A stretch of 41,421 bases of DNA from Ruminococcaceae bacterium UBA3451. Its GTDB lineage: Bacteria; Bacillota; Clostridia; Oscillospirales; Acutalibacteraceae. The position numbers and the translations under genes were made by a program. Below are positions 41,013 through 41,421 of the stretch, piece after piece; position 1 is the stretch's first letter; each line of letters starts with the position of its first letter. The stretch lies in the NCBI GenBank assembly GCA_002378845.1, contig DFRY01000043.1, positions 115,419 to 156,839 of the forward strand, given 5' to 3'. The notes under the pieces were generated by a model. That model had not been told where the DNA came from, made no database searches, and saw nothing but the letters and a program-made list of their open reading frames with translations.

Positions 41013-41421
41013 ATGGCAGAATTCATGACAGGGATTAAACGAACCAATTACTGCGGCGAGCTGCGCGCAAGCGACATCGGCAAAACCGTGACCGTCTGCG
41101 GCTGGGTACAGCGCCAGCGCGACCTTGGGCAGCTTATTTTTATCGACCTGCGCGACCGCACGGGTCTTCTTCAGTTGGCGTTCAACGACAGCACCGACCG
41201 CACTGTATTTGAAAAAGCTTTTTCCGCCCGCGCCGAATACGTGCTTGCGGCAAACGGCATTGTGCGGGAACGTTCTTCCAAAAACACCGAAATTCCCACC
41301 GGCGACATTGAAATCGAAGTAACCGACCTTCGCGTTCTGGCGAAAAGTGAAACTCCTCCGTTTGAAATTGTGGAAAATTCGAATGTTAAAGAGGATCTTC
41401 GCCTGAAATACCGTTACCTTG
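41013..41421 (+). CDS. aspS: Aspartyl-tRNA synthetase (N-terminal 136 residues)
   Basis: The first 136 residues of a class II synthetase of about 590. The OB-fold anticodon-binding domain is clear: NYCGELRASDIGKTVTVCGWV, QRQRDLGQLIFIDLRDRTGLLQLAFN and the linker to DLRLKYRYL, where the catalytic domain begins. The ATG at 41013 follows GGAGG. The gene runs off the window. It is the likely reason for the Asp specifier in the T-box leader 2.7 kb upstream, which would then cover hisS, the hydrolase and aspS. The catalytic motifs are outside the window. Confidence 0.97.
   Translation, partial: MAEFMTGIKRTNYCGELRASDIGKTVTVCGWVQRQRDLGQLIFIDLRDRTGLLQLAFNDSTDRTVFEKAFSARAEYVLAANGIVRERSSKNTEIPTGDIEIEVTDLRVLAKSETPPFEIVENSNVKEDLRLKYRYL

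Noticed and set aside
1..41421. CRISPR arrays, prophage or IS elements
   Set aside because: No regularly spaced direct repeats, transposase, integrase or phage genes were seen.

Overview
The window looks like chromosome of a low-to-mid GC Gram-positive anaerobe of the class Clostridia, most likely an Oscillospirales/Ruminococcaceae-type organism. This rests on gene content and order (mreBCD–mrdA–minD–mgsA; a DUF4321-like gene beside maf; hisS and aspS behind a T-box), strong AGGAGG-type ribosome sites, frequent TTG/GTG starts and sigma-A promoters with 17-base spacers. The genus is not resolved. No phage, IS, integrase or CRISPR was seen.

Layout. Positions 1–27,000 are almost entirely on the minus strand and 27,400–41,421 on the plus strand, diverging from a roughly 0.5-kb intergenic region. 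Minus strand, in order of position: the N-terminal part of Lon protease; a TetR regulator; a glycan-utilisation locus (2.6–17.4 kb); tRNA-Arg(ACG); an ECF sigma factor with a membrane partner; an orphan P-loop ATPase; a membrane diguanylate cyclase; and a glycogen/maltodextrin pair (GH13 hydrolase, glycogen phosphorylase).

The glycan locus encodes an AraC regulator, a mannonate-dehydratase-like enzyme, a GH1 beta-glycosidase, a YesM/YesN-type two-component system, an ABC sugar importer (lipoprotein plus two permeases, no ATPase), a GH38 alpha-mannosidase and a Gfo/Idh oxidoreductase. The enzymes carry no signal peptides. The likely scheme is sensing outside the cell, import of a mannose-containing oligosaccharide, and breakdown in the cytoplasm.

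Plus strand: zapA-like, U32 peptidase, dUTPase, DUF4321-like protein, maf, the elongasome genes mreB, mreC, mreD and PBP2, minD without minC or minE, mgsA, an Asp-specific T-box leader, hisS, a serine hydrolase and the start of aspS.

Most interesting signals: (1) the same 18-bp near-palindrome fills the tetR promoter spacer and lies just upstream of lon, suggesting a TetR switch that controls Lon; (2) a dispersed non-coding repeat occurs three times, with hairpins whose arms co-vary; (3) one copy lies between the T-box and hisS, and a truncated copy lies between glgP and the GH13 gene; (4) a 13-bp motif is shared by two promoters of the glycan locus; (5) a large RNA fold lies between the binding-protein and permease genes. 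Nothing here can be asserted as a wholly new multi-gene system; the TetR–lon circuit and the structured repeat are the best leads.
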